This document shows, one piece after another, positions 22,457 to 33,325 of a stretch of 64,000 bases of DNA. The stretch's first letter is position 1; the number at the start of each line of letters is the position of its first letter. Made by a program: the position numbers and the translations under genes. The DNA lies in NCBI GenBank assembly GCA_011009095.1, contig VTPC01008709.1, forward strand, positions 1-64,000, written 5' to 3'. Below the pieces are notes generated by a model. The model had not been told where the DNA came from, did not search any database, and saw nothing but the letters and a program-made list of their open reading frames with translations. This DNA comes from Ignelater luminosus (lineage: Eukaryota > Arthropoda > Insecta > Coleoptera > Elateridae).

Positions 22457-22786
22457 AAGAAGCGGCATAATATTTGTGATGAATCATAGAAATACTGCCG
22501 ACGATGTAAATACATCTAATTGAATAGCTGGGGTTATCGAACAATTTTAGATAAGTGAATTTGTAGTGATCTGATCTGATAAATCTGACATATGAAATAA
22601 AATAAGTAATAACTTCAGTACTCTTTTTATTTGGACCAAAAATGCCTTCTCATACGCAGTTACAGTTCTTTTTCGGGAAGTTTAAAATACGAACCAGACT
22701 AGTCATCTTTTATTACAAAAACGAGTAGACTAATTCGACCATATAATTGAAATGCGTTTGTCTAATACAATTCTGTTTTGTTCTAG
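22457..22786 (+). other. 3' UTR and intron
   Basis: Contains the AATAAA (22596-22601) of the decayed exon and intron ending in GTTTTGTTCTAG. Confidence 0.45.
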
Positions 22787-23004
22787 GTTTGAAACACAAT
22801 GCTTATGTTCTGGACGAGAACGGACGTCACGTATGTCTTAAATGTGGTTTATCGTACAAAAACAAGGGACACTTGACCAGACATTTAAAATACGAATGTG
22901 GCGTGGAACCCAAGTTTCACTGCACGCAATGTTTTAGAAGATATAAACATAAAAGCGACCTAAGAAAACATTTTAGAAATGCACATGTTGAGATCTCTAA
23001 ATAA
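22787..23004 (+). CDS. lola: lola-type alternative terminal zinc-finger exon 18
   Basis: The exon has 71 codons after CTGTTTTGTTCTAG (overhang GT). The leader ends LDENGRHV. Finger 1 is CLKC, H, YEC; the linker GVEPKF; finger 2 CTQC, H, H with RYKHKSDLRKH. It is a member of the ENGR/GVEP family with 12391 and 35830. A poly(A) signal is at 23068-23073. Confidence 0.88.
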
Positions 23005-23438
23005 TAATAGAATTAGGCTGTGTAACATTTGTAATTGATATTGTTGTAAACTCTGAAGATTTTCTTTAATAAAAATGTTTATATTTGGGAATCTATGAGT
23101 TTTATGGACAGCGTGTTCCTTAACTACGTCTCGATATTTCAGGAAGCCATGCAATAGGTCATTCTAAAAGAGTACCATACATCGAAATGGAGTCCATTAA
23201 CTAATATTCAGTTCAAGGCCTTGATAAGGTAAAACTAGTCTGTAGTTACAAATTGCCATTCTTGTAAAATAAGGAAAATTGAAATTTTGTAGATTAGTAC
23301 TGTTAATAGCTTTCGATAATTTTATACTTGCGACTGCGTTATAGATTGCGTCTTGGAAATATTAACGATAGATAGTTTACTATAATTAGGTGTAATGTGA
23401 AAAGTACAAATTAATAATTAAATAATGTTGAATTTCAG
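23005..23438 (+). other. 3' UTR and intron
   Basis: Poly(A) signal at 23068-23073, then AT-rich intron ending in GTTGAATTTCAG. Nothing else is seen. Confidence 0.5.
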
Positions 23439-23653
23439 GATCGAAAACAATATACAACGACGTGATGTCAAGAACTGGTATAACAAAAGGGCATCCTTGT
23501 CCAAAATGTGGAAAGTTGTATAAGTTGAAAAAATCTGTCAGCAACCATTTAAATTACGTTTGCGGAAAAACTAGGAAGTTTTTCTGTAGTGACTGCAGCG
23601 CCAGTTTTTATTATAAACATCATTTAACTCGCCATTTGATGGTTCATAAATGA
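23439..23653 (+). CDS. lola: lola-type alternative terminal zinc-finger exon 19
   Basis: The exon has 70 codons after TTGAATTTCAG (overhang GA). Finger 1 is CPKC with the core KLYKLKKSVSNH and ends YVC, with Val in place of Glu. The linker is GKTRKF and finger 2 is CSDC with FYYKHHLTRH and H-x3-H, followed by one residue and the stop. The aromatic FYYK recalls the exon at 10202. A poly(A) signal is at 23684-23689. Confidence 0.86.
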
Positions 23654-23929
23654 TTTGTTCCTATGGCAAAAACAAATAACAATAATAAAGTAATCACACC
23701 ATTGTTTATTGTTTTTATCCCCTACCATGTTTTAGAAGTCTTCGTACCTGACATTAATGGGTGGTAAATCAAAGTTCCATTTGACAACAATTTCTGTTAT
23801 TATTGTTTTCTTTCTTTTATTATTAATCATTTCTGGCACCCAACTTTGTACATATTATTTCTATGATTTCAATTTTTCGCATCGTTTTTATTTTATTTTT
23901 TTTTCATCACTTTTACTTTTTAATTTCAG

Positions 23930-24279
23930 AATTTTTGGTTTTGGATTCAATTATACCACCAGAAGAAGGGAACGAAGTCTTGCTTTCGCTTTTGCAAAAA
24001 TCAACCCAATCGTCAGCGCGTAAGAACGGAGGTAAGTCGATGAGAAAATTCAAAACTTTAAGCCAACAAGTCACTCGGCCTGGATACAGTAGCGATTCTC
24101 AATTCGCTTGTCGTCATTGCGGAAAACGTTATCGCTGGAAGTCCACCTTGCGCCGACACGAGCAAGTCGAATGTGGCGGAAAGGAGCCTAAATATCGTTG
24201 CCCAATTTGTCCATATCGTGCTAAGCAGAAAGGTAATTTGGGCGTACACGTGAGAAAACATCATTTGTCTTCCAATTGA
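23930..24279 (+). CDS. lola: lola-type alternative terminal zinc-finger exon 20, conserved-looking
   Basis: The exon has 115 codons after TTTTTAATTTCAG (overhang AA). A 78-residue leader with an acidic start (PPEEGNE) and a basic middle (GGKSMRKFK) precedes finger 1 (CRHCGKRYRWKSTLRRH, VEC). The linker has an extra Gly (GGKEPKY). Finger 2 is CPIC, H, H with AKQKGNLGVHVRKHH. From memory this block closely resembles one Drosophila Lola isoform, so it may be among the oldest exons. GC content and codon use are higher than in its neighbours. Candidate poly(A) signals are distant (24735-24740, 24957-24962). Confidence 0.88.
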
Positions 24280-25411
24280 AAGTTGTCTGTGTTCAAACTA
24301 GCGAGGTGAAAGACTATTAAAAGTAATTTGTAGAGTTTGTACTACTGAAATTATAATCTGTTATATTTGATTGAAAATGTGCCAGGCTGCTATTTTCTGA
24401 TCTATTATTTATTTGATACATCTTGTCAAATGTCACACTATCGTGAGCTCATGTGTAACATTACAAAGTGCCTTTTTTCTTCAAATGCAGCTTTAATATT
24501 GTTAGCTTGTTTGAATTGATAGTGTGAAGCTCAAAATTAATGGGACGTAGAATAATTATTTTATGATTTTATATATCCAAACTTAAGTTTTTAAAAAAAC
24601 AGTAATCTTTGTGTTTGTAGTAGGTATGGCACATTTTATATATTCGATATGAAAATTTTATTTTTTATTAAACTAAAAGTATGTGTATTTTAAGTACGTT
24701 AGAAGTGCCTTAAATCAAACGAATTTACCGTCCAAATAAAGCACTTATGCTTATATTGTAAATTTAACTATTACGAATTTTATGTTTTGTTAAGTTTGAT
24801 TGCAATAATGATCGATTTATATAATATTTTTGTTGTAATATTTTATGCTATCATTGGAATTCATTATCATTTTATCTAATGATGCCCTTGTGCAATCTTT
24901 TTAGCACTATGAAGGTAGTGGGTGTTCAGAAACGGGAGTTTAATGTATGAGTTTATAATAAATTTATAAAGCTTTTCTTGTTTTGTTTTTATTTTTTATA
25001 CCTTCTGCCAAAAATATCGATTGAAGATTGTATCATCATTATGATCTCGTAAACCATAAGAGATACGAAATAGGTTAAATGAGAAAACGAGATCAATTTA
25101 TTGATGTTTTTATTTCTTCTAAAAAGCTCACAGTTGACTAGATAACTTACAAAAATGAAACTACTCAATCAAGAAAGAAAACTAAATGATTGTATCAATA
25201 CAGAAAACTACAGCGGAAGAAGGCGGTCGTACAGTGGAACATCATAAGCATACGGTTATGTCTAATATTTACGGAGTGCACACGACTTAGAAATGAATTC
25301 CGAAGGTAACTTTAAAGCTTTTATAAATCTTTAATTTAACTTTACTAGCTTAGTCTCTTTTTAAGTGATAACTGGAAGTATTATTGTTTTAATACGAATT
25401 TTTTTTTTCAG
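24280..25411 (+). other. 3' UTR and intron
   Basis: AT-rich sequence with AATAAA at 24735-24740 and 24957-24962, then intron ending in a long T run before CAG (AG 25410-25411). I see no finger remnant. Confidence 0.45.
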
Positions 25412-25620
25412 ATCGATACAATTCCATGTTAGGCGATTCTAGACAGATTTATTCGTGTACGAGATGTGGAAAAGCTTACAATCAGAGTTATAACTTATCA
25501 CGGCATATTACATATGAATGCGGAAAGGCACCCCAGTTTCAATGTCCATACTGTACTTATAAATGTAAAAGGAAAGACACACTTAAAAAGCATTGTATAA
25601 TATTGCATAAACAACAGTAG
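25412..25620 (+). CDS. lola: lola-type alternative terminal zinc-finger exon 21
   Basis: The exon has 68 codons after a T10-CAG acceptor (overhang AT). Finger 1 is CTRC, H, YEC; the linker GKAPQF; finger 2 CPYC, H, H with CKRKDTLKKH. All consensus positions are present. A poly(A) signal is at 25714-25719. Confidence 0.88.
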
Positions 25621-26084
25621 ATTATGAAATAGTTATTTATGTACTTAAATTATTTTAAGATTGAATATTATTTGTTATTATATTAATGTTAAAACGGCTA
25701 TGGAAAAACAATGAATAAATGGTTATCCTTTTTATGTTCAGGTAACTTTATAGGTTACTCTATACTAGAGTGCCTCGATGATAATATGACGAGATACTCT
25801 GCTTTATATCACACTTAATTTCTTACCATAACAAAACAAATTATCTGGTTCAGTTGCTGTTTCAGCACAGAATCAAAAACAGTCAATGGAAAAAAAAATT
25901 GAAAAACTATATGGACAGAATGAAAACTAACCAGGCTGGAAATAAACTTCTATGCTAAATATGAATTGTGATACTTCGAGATTAATAAACAAAAATTCCA
26001 GAAAATTAGTTTTATTTTTCTAGCATAATCGATTAGAAATACATGTATTGCAGTATGTGTATTTATTTCATGTCATTTTTTAAG
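25621..26084 (+). other. 3' UTR and intron before the piggyBac-type exon
   Basis: Poly(A) signal of the preceding exon at 25714-25719, then AT-rich intron ending in TCATTTTTTAAG, an acceptor with A before AG in place of C or T. Confidence 0.45.
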
Positions 26085-26314
26085 GTAAAAGACTGTCGGA
26101 CCAAAACTTGGTAAGGCTCACTGGTAGGCATTTCCCAGAAGTTATTCCACCAACAGCTCGTAAAAGCAAACCAACTAAAAGATGTTTCGTTTGTGGTTTA
26201 AGGAAAAACAGAAAGGAAAGTAGATACTGGTGCAAAGACTGCAATGCACCACTCTGCATTCGACCTTGTTTTAAAATATTCCACACGCAAGAGAAATTCG
26301 ATCAAACTGCTTAA
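26085..26314 (+). CDS. piggyBac-type cysteine-rich domain exon in lola splice phase
   Basis: The frame has 75 codons from the acceptor TTTTTTAAG (overhang GT) to TAA. It contains RLTGRHFPEVIPPT followed by a zinc-binding module: CFVC, then YWCKDC, LCIRPC and a His in FKIFHT, spacing C-x2-C-x11-C-x2-C-x4-C-x3-C-x4-H. This is the C-terminal cysteine-rich domain of piggyBac transposases and PGBD proteins, which binds DNA at the transposon ends. No piggyBac catalytic domain or terminal repeat lies nearby. The phase equals that of the finger exons, and AATAAA lies at 26433-26438 and 26441-26446. I infer a recruited alternative C terminus. Confidence 0.75.
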
Positions 26315-26872
26315 AGTCATCGATTAGCTGACAAGATAACCCCTAGGAGTGTGTTTGCCTCTTTGGCTAAGGTAGACATGAATTTTCTTGCTAAATATAA
26401 AAGTACATTTCGTTTATATTTGTCGCTTTGAGAATAAAATAATAAAGATAACTGTAAAAACCATTTTTGAAAAATTATTACTAACGATCTTATTTCTGTT
26501 ATCCTAAACTTCAGGACTATTTAGTTGCACGGTCAATGCACGTTCATGGTATTCGATCTACGGTAACTTCTTAACTATATCGAGTTCAATTGCATAGGAT
26601 GGTCCAAATTCCAGGTAAATGCAGGGTATCGTAGAAACTAGAACGGCATGTTTTTCCTGTCGAGTTCCTTAATGCAATCAGAATTTAAATACCTTCTTTT
26701 ATTTTCGAGTTATAGGAAGAAACTGATTTTCTCAAATTTCCCCAATTGACTGTATTTTCGCTATTGGAAAAAAAAACTTAACAAGCAATTTCTTTGGTAT
26801 TTCTCAATGTCATGGCATGGCATTATTGTCATATCTTCGTTATTGTTTACAATAAATAGAACAAATCATATA
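26315..26872 (+). other. 3' UTR and spacer
   Basis: Poly(A) signals at 26433-26446, then non-coding sequence up to the transposon. No further feature. Confidence 0.45.
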
Positions 26873-27897
26873 CAGTGTGTCCAAGATAAGGATGCACAGC
26901 ATGGGGATCTTGGAAACGGTAAGAGATTCAGTTTCGGTTAAATGGGATGAAAGTTGGGTATTTATAGGACCTTTTTGTTGGCAAAATTTAGATATCTTGG
27001 ATAGATTCAGAGATATTTAAAAAAAAAGTAGATTTCTCGATTTTCGTTATTTCTTCTTTCATTTATTTGAAGAGATGTCGGAAAACTAAAACCACTTTTC
27101 CATTACCACTTTTTGTTCTCTATTAAAATACTTTAACAAAATTCCTAAATAACGTTTCGGTTTCGAGTAACCATCATCAACCTCATTTTTTTAAATAGGC
27201 GGAAAAACAGTTAAAAATTGTTTTGGACAGCTCTTGTTATCACGATTCTAATTATGTAAACATGATAGAGTTATTTTGATTTCTTATGCTATAAATTAAT
27301 GCATTCTGCAGTACACTGGCCTGCACGATCACCTGATCTAACACCGTTAGATTTCTTTCCTCTGGGGTTACGTCAAGAATCATGTGCTCAACCAAAATTT
27401 TGAAGATGAACAGCAATTATTACAGTTGGTCACAACAGCGTTCAACACGAAAAAATCAAAACCAAAATAACCTTATCATGTTTACATCATTAGAATCGTG
27501 ACAACAAGAGCTATTAAAAACAATTTTTAATTGTTTTTCGGCCTATTTAAAAAAAAATGAGGTTTATGATGGTTGCTCGAAACCGAAACGTTGTACAGGA
27601 ATTTTGTTAGCGAATTTTAATAGAGAACAAAAAGTGGCAATGGAAAAGTGATTTTAGTTTTCCAATAAGTGGTTTTAGTTTTTCAATATCTTTTCAAATA
27701 AAGGGAAGAAAAAATAATAACGAAAATCGAGAAATCCACTTTTTTTAAATATCTCTGAATCTATCCAAGATATCTAGATTTTACAACGCCAACAAAAAGG
27801 TCCTATAAATACCCAACTTTCATCCTATTTAACCGCTGCTGTATCTCTTACCGTTTCCAAGATCCCCATGCTGTGCACCCTTATTTTGGACACACTG
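26873..27897 (+). mobile_element. non-autonomous Tc1/mariner-derived element, copy 1
   Basis: This 1.0 kb element has TA on both sides and inverted arms of several hundred bp beginning CAGTGTGTCCAAGATAAGG. The middle (about 27310-27450) carries a fragment of a Tc1/mariner transposase on the plus strand: WPARSPDLTPLDFF in two reading frames, then a QNFEDEQQLLQL-like stretch. A second copy lies at 40447-41455 with the inner fragment in the opposite direction. Confidence 0.85.
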
Positions 27898-27899
27898 TA

Positions 27900-28228
27900 T
27901 AGTGTGTCCCCGTATTGACTTTACTATAGGTATAATTGATCAAAAAATTTTTAATCTTGTTTTAATGTTTTGGGATACCGCCCTGGTTGATCTGAAAAGA
28001 ATCTCAAGCACATTTGTAGTTTTTAAAATTCAAGACGGTGATGACAATTAAGAAAAAACCATCTTATGTTGAAGTAAAGTGCCATTTCGGCCGTCTTGAA
28101 TTTTAAAAACTAAAAATGTGCTTGAAACTCTTTTCAGACCAAGCAGGGGGTATCCCAAAACATCAAAACGAGATTCAAAAATCTTTGCTCAACTATATCT
28201 CCAGTGAAGTCAATCCAGGGACACACTG
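27900..28228. mobile_element. 330 bp palindromic MITE abutting the preceding element
   Basis: The ends TAGTGTGTCCCCGTATTGAC and the complement of GTCAATCCAGGGACACACTG match, and the inner arms (TTTTGGGATACC, GAATTTTAAAAACT) also pair. The TA at 27898-27899 is shared with the preceding element, so one inserted into the target site of the other. No coding capacity. Confidence 0.8.
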
Positions 28229-28561
28229 TATATTCCGGAAACTGAGAAAACAAAGAATTGGAATATATCAAGATCTACTATGCTACTACAACTCAAAAAC
28301 AGAGGAAGATATATAAATTGTGATTGCACCAATGAACTAGACAGGGAAAGGTAGATCAGTAATGTACATTCAGTTTTTTTAGCTATTCTAATTTCTGGGA
28401 TACCTTGAATTTACGTGGAATCCGTACATATCATATCTATTGAAGACTAAAAACTTTAAGTACTAGATTAATTGTTACTTAACAATAATGAGAAACCTTG
28501 CAGTTTGCACCATTAGTGTTAGTCCAAAACACTAAATTAAAGAATTAAAAATTTTTTGCAG
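28229..28561 (+). other. intron
   Basis: Non-coding AT-rich sequence ending in the acceptor ATTTTTTGCAG. Nothing else is seen. Confidence 0.45.
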
Positions 28562-28773
28562 GTACATTTGAAGAGAGGAAACTGGAAAGATACTCTTGCT
28601 CACAATGTAATAAGAGTTATAAGCATAAATACCATTTAACGAGTCACATGAACTACGAATGTGGGAAGCTACCGCAGTTTCAATGTAGTGTTTGTTTTAA
28701 AAAATTTCATCAGAGATACATACTGAATGCGCACGTTAAAAATATACATAACATACAGTTGACAACCATGTAA
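28562..28773 (+). CDS. lola: lola-type alternative terminal zinc-finger exon 22
   Basis: The exon has 69 codons from the acceptor (overhang GT) to TAA and no ATG before the fingers. Finger 1 is CSQC, H, YEC with the core HLTSH; the linker GKLPQF; finger 2 CSVC, H, H with the core FKKFHQRYILNAH. This core recurs in the exon at 60393 (FKKFHQRYTLNAH), 32 kb away. A variant poly(A) signal ATTAAA is at 28884-28889; no AATAAA is close. Confidence 0.86.
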
Positions 28774-29282
28774 TAGTAAATATAGCTTGGTATTTTTTGA
28801 ATGTTTGTAATTTGTGGTTTCTATTTTACCTCGATCTTTGTTGCTGAAAGAGATTCATTAGTGAGATCAAACAATGCAATTACATTAAAGTAAAGAAAGG
28901 GACTTTGTTACAAAGGAAGATTTTTTTATTTATTATCACGTTTTCATTTTGGCTGATGTTGAAGCTTAATAGAGGACGAAACCCGAATTTGGGTCACCTC
29001 AGATGTCCCATTTGAAGGTAGTACCTGATCCGTGTTCCTATTTAGTTCCTTTAAAGAACTTGTATAGCACCGACCTACTGCAATTTGATTTTTTTCGCTT
29101 TATAGTGAAAATCTTCGAAATAAAACTTGATCTGTTGTTCAGCCCTTGTTCTAACATAAAGATTTTCCACGGCCTGTTGTTTCTGTGCTGAAGATTATAG
29201 AAACGACAGTAGGTTGCTTATAAATAATAATAAAACCTTATTCATATACCTAAGGATAGTGTTAAGTTTTATTTTGTTTCAG
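28774..29282 (+). other. 3' UTR and intron
   Basis: Contains ATTAAA at 28884-28889 and intron ending in TTTTGTTTCAG. A short open frame around 29003-29191 has no recognisable domain and I do not count it as a gene. Confidence 0.45.
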
Positions 29283-29521
29283 GTCACTTATCAGTACACC
29301 AACTAGAGTCTTTCGAAATTCAGACTGATGAAAAACGTTTTAAGTGTCCAAAATGCACAAAATCGTATAAACATAAACCAAATTTAATCCGGCACGTAAA
29401 ATACGAATGTGATGGAATTGCACATTTTACCTGTCCCGTTTGCAGTAAAGCGTACACCCAGCGCACGTCCGTTCGTCAGCATTTGCGTTCTAGGCATCCC
29501 AATTGTGGATTGGTTTATTAA
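29283..29521 (+). CDS. lola: lola-type alternative terminal zinc-finger exon 23
   Basis: The exon has 78 codons from TTTTGTTTCAG (overhang GT) to TAA. Finger 1 is CPKC, H, YEC. The linker DGIAHF lacks GK and Pro. Finger 2 is CPVC, H, H with the unusual core KAYTQRTSVRQH. A poly(A) signal is at 29668-29673. Confidence 0.86.
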
Positions 29522-30061
29522 TTCTTTATTCTTAATGGGCCAGTTTTGCCAAATTTTATACAAATTGTTCAAGTTATTATTCTTAAAACTACTTATAATT
29601 ATCCAAAGATTATTTTATAGTTCGTATTGTACGTGGGTTTTTGATATTTTACAATCGCCTGATATCAAATAAAGAATTTAAAAATCTGTTTTGTTTCGAT
29701 TTTTTTTTTTAAATTAAAGCTGCTAACTAATGTTCAATATGTGGTTCATCCATGTGTATAACCTGTCAGCAAATCTGGTAACTAATAATTTTTGACTTTA
29801 GTAGAAATAATCAAACACGCAAATTTTAATTTTAGAGACTACTGAGACTGACTATTTTTGATTGCTCGATACAACTAAGTAAATACTCGTGTGTGAAGTT
29901 TCAAGTTTGGACCTTCTCTTGCTCAGTGTTATTCGAAGAAGTATTTGAATACTGAATTTATTTAGGTCTTCTTAAGACTACTCAGCCAACTGAAAGAACC
30001 TTTTGCTGCACTCGCGTAGCTTTTAATAAAACAGCTTCTTACATGTTAGTCTTTTTTTTAG
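29522..30061 (+). other. 3' UTR and intron
   Basis: Poly(A) signal at 29668-29673, then intron ending in a T8-AG acceptor. No further feature is seen. Confidence 0.5.
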
Positions 30062-30279
30062 GAACCTATAGTACGTACCTTGGAAAATATCCATATGCAT
30101 GTGATAAATGCAGTCGAGTGTACAAGTACGTGAGGAATCTACAGTCTCACAGAAAATACGAGTGCGGCAAAGAACCGCAGTTTGGATGTCCTGTTATTGG
30201 TTGTGACTATAAGTCCAAGACCAAAGGAAATATGAAGCGACATCTGCTCTTCATTCACAAAATGAATGGCAGACCATAA
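30062..30279 (+). CDS. lola: lola-type alternative terminal zinc-finger exon 24
   Basis: The exon has 71 codons (overhang GA). Finger 1 is CDKC, H, YEC; the linker GKEPQF; finger 2 C-x4-C (CPVIGC) with YKSKTKGNMKRH. The block SHRKYECGKEPQF and the SKTKGN core are shared with the exon at 61468, and SKTKGN also with 42751. A poly(A) signal is at 30327-30332. Confidence 0.88.
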
Positions 30280-30861
30280 TGTATCCAATTGTATATTCGG
30301 ACCATTGTATATCTCTTACGTTTTTAAATAAATCTATTGAGTTACAAGAAAACGCGTTTGTTTTCGGTGTTTAGCAGTTAACTCTATACTGGTTCACGGT
30401 AAATTCTCTCTTATACTTATCACACCTTTAAACGACCTATTTAAATGGAAAGCATGTTTGAATCTATGAAATCAATAGTTAACATAATAGAAGCGGAAGT
30501 TTGGAAATAACAAAGGTATAGAAAGAAAATCAACACGTGAACAACATAACATAAAAATTCATCTATTTTGATTGTAGAGCATCAAGTAACTTAATAAATC
30601 ATCATTAGCTAATCAATGACCGTTTATCATTTCGAGAAAACGAGATAGGAAATTATGGATGCTAGCTGCTTACATAAGAATTTGGAAACGCAGGAACAGT
30701 TGGTTAAAGTATTTATTTTGGCTTTTGTATGTTGTAGTGCTTGTACGCGTACTGTGTCAGAAAGGATTTTGTAACGAGCCGTGCATAATGTTTAGGCATT
30801 ACTGCATGTACTCTTTAAATTAACGTAGAACGTCTTACATGTTGACCATTCATTTTTGCAG
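30280..30861 (+). other. 3' UTR and intron
   Basis: Poly(A) signal at 30327-30332, then AT-rich intron ending in CATTTTTGCAG. No other structure is seen. Confidence 0.5.
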
Positions 30862-31055
30862 ATGCAAGCAACAACTCGTACCTTTGCAATAAATGCGACA
30901 GGGTGTATAAGAATAAGGGATCACTTATGCGACATCTGCAATACGAATGTGGCAAAAGTCCATCTTTTCAGTGTACAATTTGTCATCGATGTTTCAAAAG
31001 AAGAGAAACTCTTAAATATCATGTTATCGGAGTGCACAAAATAATGTCGATGTAA
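30862..31055 (+). CDS. lola: lola-type alternative terminal zinc-finger exon 25
   Basis: The exon has 63 codons from the acceptor (overhang AT) to TAA, with no ATG ahead of the fingers. Finger 1 is CNKC, H, YEC; the linker GKSPSF; finger 2 CTIC, H, H with CFKRRETLKYH. AATAAA at 31071-31076 begins only 16 bases after the stop, giving a very short 3' UTR. Confidence 0.86.
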
Positions 31056-31706
31056 CTCCTTTCAATTTTGAATAAAATAAAAACTTTTTTTTACTTAATT
31101 TAAGTTTCACTGTTTGAAAAAAATGATAACGAAAATAACTTATTAGGGAAAGACGTATCCTATTAACTCATATTGTACACAGCATATAGTATTGTCGTTA
31201 TTTCCTTTGTGGTATTGCTATCATCTTTACTATGAGTAATCATTTATTAGAACAATTGGTGTAGCTCTGAAAAGAAAACAAAATTGCCTTTTGTGACATA
31301 TTGGAAAGAAGCTTAAAATGAACCAAGGTGACTATGTCAGCAGTGTCCAAAATATTGAGTTGCCCATCATGCTTTATATTTTGTTTACCAATGTTTAGTT
31401 CAATGGTTTTTGCTCAGGAGTCCTTGACATAACATCTTCGATCCATCTGTATCGAGATTACTCTTCTGTATTGAATGTAAGTAGCTTCATGTGAACAACA
31501 TACAGATTAACTCACTATTGCTTTTTGTTTCAGGTTCAATATCATTCATCATACTTTTTAATTTTTATTTTCTTTTGCGTAGTATACTAATTTTCCGTAG
31601 TTTTACTCACCTATTATTATTATTATTATCATTATTTTTACATACTTCATTTATTTTTGTTCAGTTGCTTTGATTGTGCTAACATCATGCGTATAATTCA
31701 TTTTAG
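31056..31706 (+). other. short 3' UTR and intron
   Basis: AATAAA at 31071-31076, then intron with T-rich and ATT-rich stretches near 31610-31640, ending in TTCATTTTAG. No gene is seen. Confidence 0.45.
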
Positions 31707-32074
31707 AACAAGCACGAAACGAATCTCGACCGTCGAGTTCTGGTAAGAAACCCAAAAAGATAAATTCGGAAGTGTTTCCTGCAGTATTAGACTTTAGCAT
31801 TTCGGAATCTCTGCAACAGCAAAAATCGCTATTCGAAGGGCCTACTTACGATTGTCCGGACTGTGAAAGAACATATAAATTAAAGAGTTCTTTGAGAAAC
31901 CACCGAAAATGGGAATGCGGTAAGGAACCCCAATTCAAATGCCCTTATTGTGCCTATAAAGCCAAACAGAAGATGCATTTGGTTCGGCATTTGGATCGTG
32001 TCCATAAGGAGATCGATTATGGAGTTCTTTCCGAAATGGAATTAACACTTGAGGTTAATGAAGATAAAGAATGA
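31707..32074 (+). CDS. lola: lola-type alternative terminal zinc-finger exon 26
   Basis: The exon has 121 codons after TTCATTTTAG (overhang AA). A 47-residue leader with a basic patch (GKKPKK) precedes finger 1 (CPDC, H, WEC with KLKSSLRNHRKWEC), the linker GKEPQF and finger 2 (CPYC, H, H with AKQKMHLVRH). The tail starts HKEIDYG and ends acidic. It is the third member of the family with 206 and 51267. The DNA behind it is filled by a transposon from 32149, and the first AATAAA (32485-32490) lies inside that element. Confidence 0.88.
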
Positions 32075-32148
32075 CACATTTAATATTATATTCATTGTTT
32101 TTTGGTATTTGTACAGTATAGAAATTTTTAAGGCCATCAGCAGAGTTA

Positions 32149-33325
32149 CTGGTTGTCCCTAAATTGCATTAAGAGCTTCAGGTAGCCGCCTTCCTTATTC
32201 AATTGTGATGAGAAAACTTCAAACACGAACTCTCTAACGCAGTTAGTTTCTTCACAGGAACCAAAAAAAGAAACATAAGCTTGGCAACGCTGCTTAGTGC
32301 CTGAAAGCGGCTTAACCTTTACAGCTAAAGGTGGCGACGAATCAAACAATAATTTAAATCTAAAGCAATCTAAAGTAAACTCATGTAAAAAAACCATATT
32401 TATGAAAAAAACTACATTTTTAAAAATTAATTATTTAGTTGTAGTTGCAATCTGAATATCAGTAGTACCTGTACGTTTTGTAACAATAAAATGTATTTTA
32501 ACTTAAATAATGGCACGTGCTTTAAACGTCTTCTTCTAAATCGGCATTTCTGACTGCTCGCGGCCTACCTCCATTTAAATAATGAATTAGAATAATATTT
32601 CCAAATTCTCTAAGCCTTTGGTGTGCATTTCGAATAACGCTATGACTTGGATGGCGTCTGTTTGGAAAACGTTCTGCGAAAAGTCTGGCAGCTTCATTGT
32701 AATTTCCATTACATTGCCCAAGAAACAGAATCATGTCGGTATACTCATGTATTGCATACTCCATGACAAAACTAAACTATAAAACTGAAATACAAAAACT
32801 AGAATTAATACATACCAGAAAAAAACGGGAACTGCAAGTCAGTAAACAGAAACAGAACGGAATAAAAATTTTAACAAAAACAAAAAGTCAACAAACAACA
32901 ATAACACAAACAAGGGAAACGGAATAGAAAATAATTAACAAATTAACAAATGTCAAAATGTAACAGATGAATTATGATGTAAACAATTGTTTAGATTCAT
33001 CCAAGTAAACAGTGTTTACGGGGTTGCCACATCTGTTTTTACTAAATCTCTTATTTTTCACACCCTCTCTACAAAGAAAACGTTAATAGTTAATGCATTC
33101 ATAGTGGTAATGTTTTCTTCTAATAAGTTCACCTATTGAATGGATAAATGTTCCGTTAGACTTAATTGCCCGATGTCTTGTAATTTAATGTTAAATGTAC
33201 TAACTTTTTCATCGCCGTATAAGAAAACTAAGCGATTAGGGAAAATTCTGGTTGCAGATTTGAGTTCAGGCCTCATAAAGGAAGACGTCTACCTGAAGCT
33301 TTTAATGCAATATAGAGACACCCTG
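32149..33325 (-). mobile_element. Tc1/mariner-like element with DUF4817-type fragment
   Basis: This 1.2 kb element has TA on both sides. Its ends pair over TTGCATTA and AGCTTCAGGTAG with their complements at 33280-33310. The minus-strand frame 32764-32522 (80 codons) reads YTDMILFLGQ, ARLFAERFPNRRHPSH and QRLREFG, and ends in a GRPR motif. This is the DUF4817 helix-turn-helix found at the N terminus of insect transposases. The catalytic part is missing. Confidence 0.8.
32522..32764 (-). pseudogene. N-terminal DUF4817-type transposase fragment
   Basis: Eighty intact codons begin at an ATG on the minus strand and stop at TAA, where a full transposase would run on for some 300 more residues. 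The DNA-binding helix-turn-helix (NEAARLFAERFPNRRHPSH) is complete. The region downstream within the element shows no catalytic block, so this is an internal-deletion derivative. Confidence 0.75.

Noticed and set aside
31610-31632. ATT-rich run as a microsatellite feature
   Set aside because: It is short and interrupted, and typical of this AT-rich intron.
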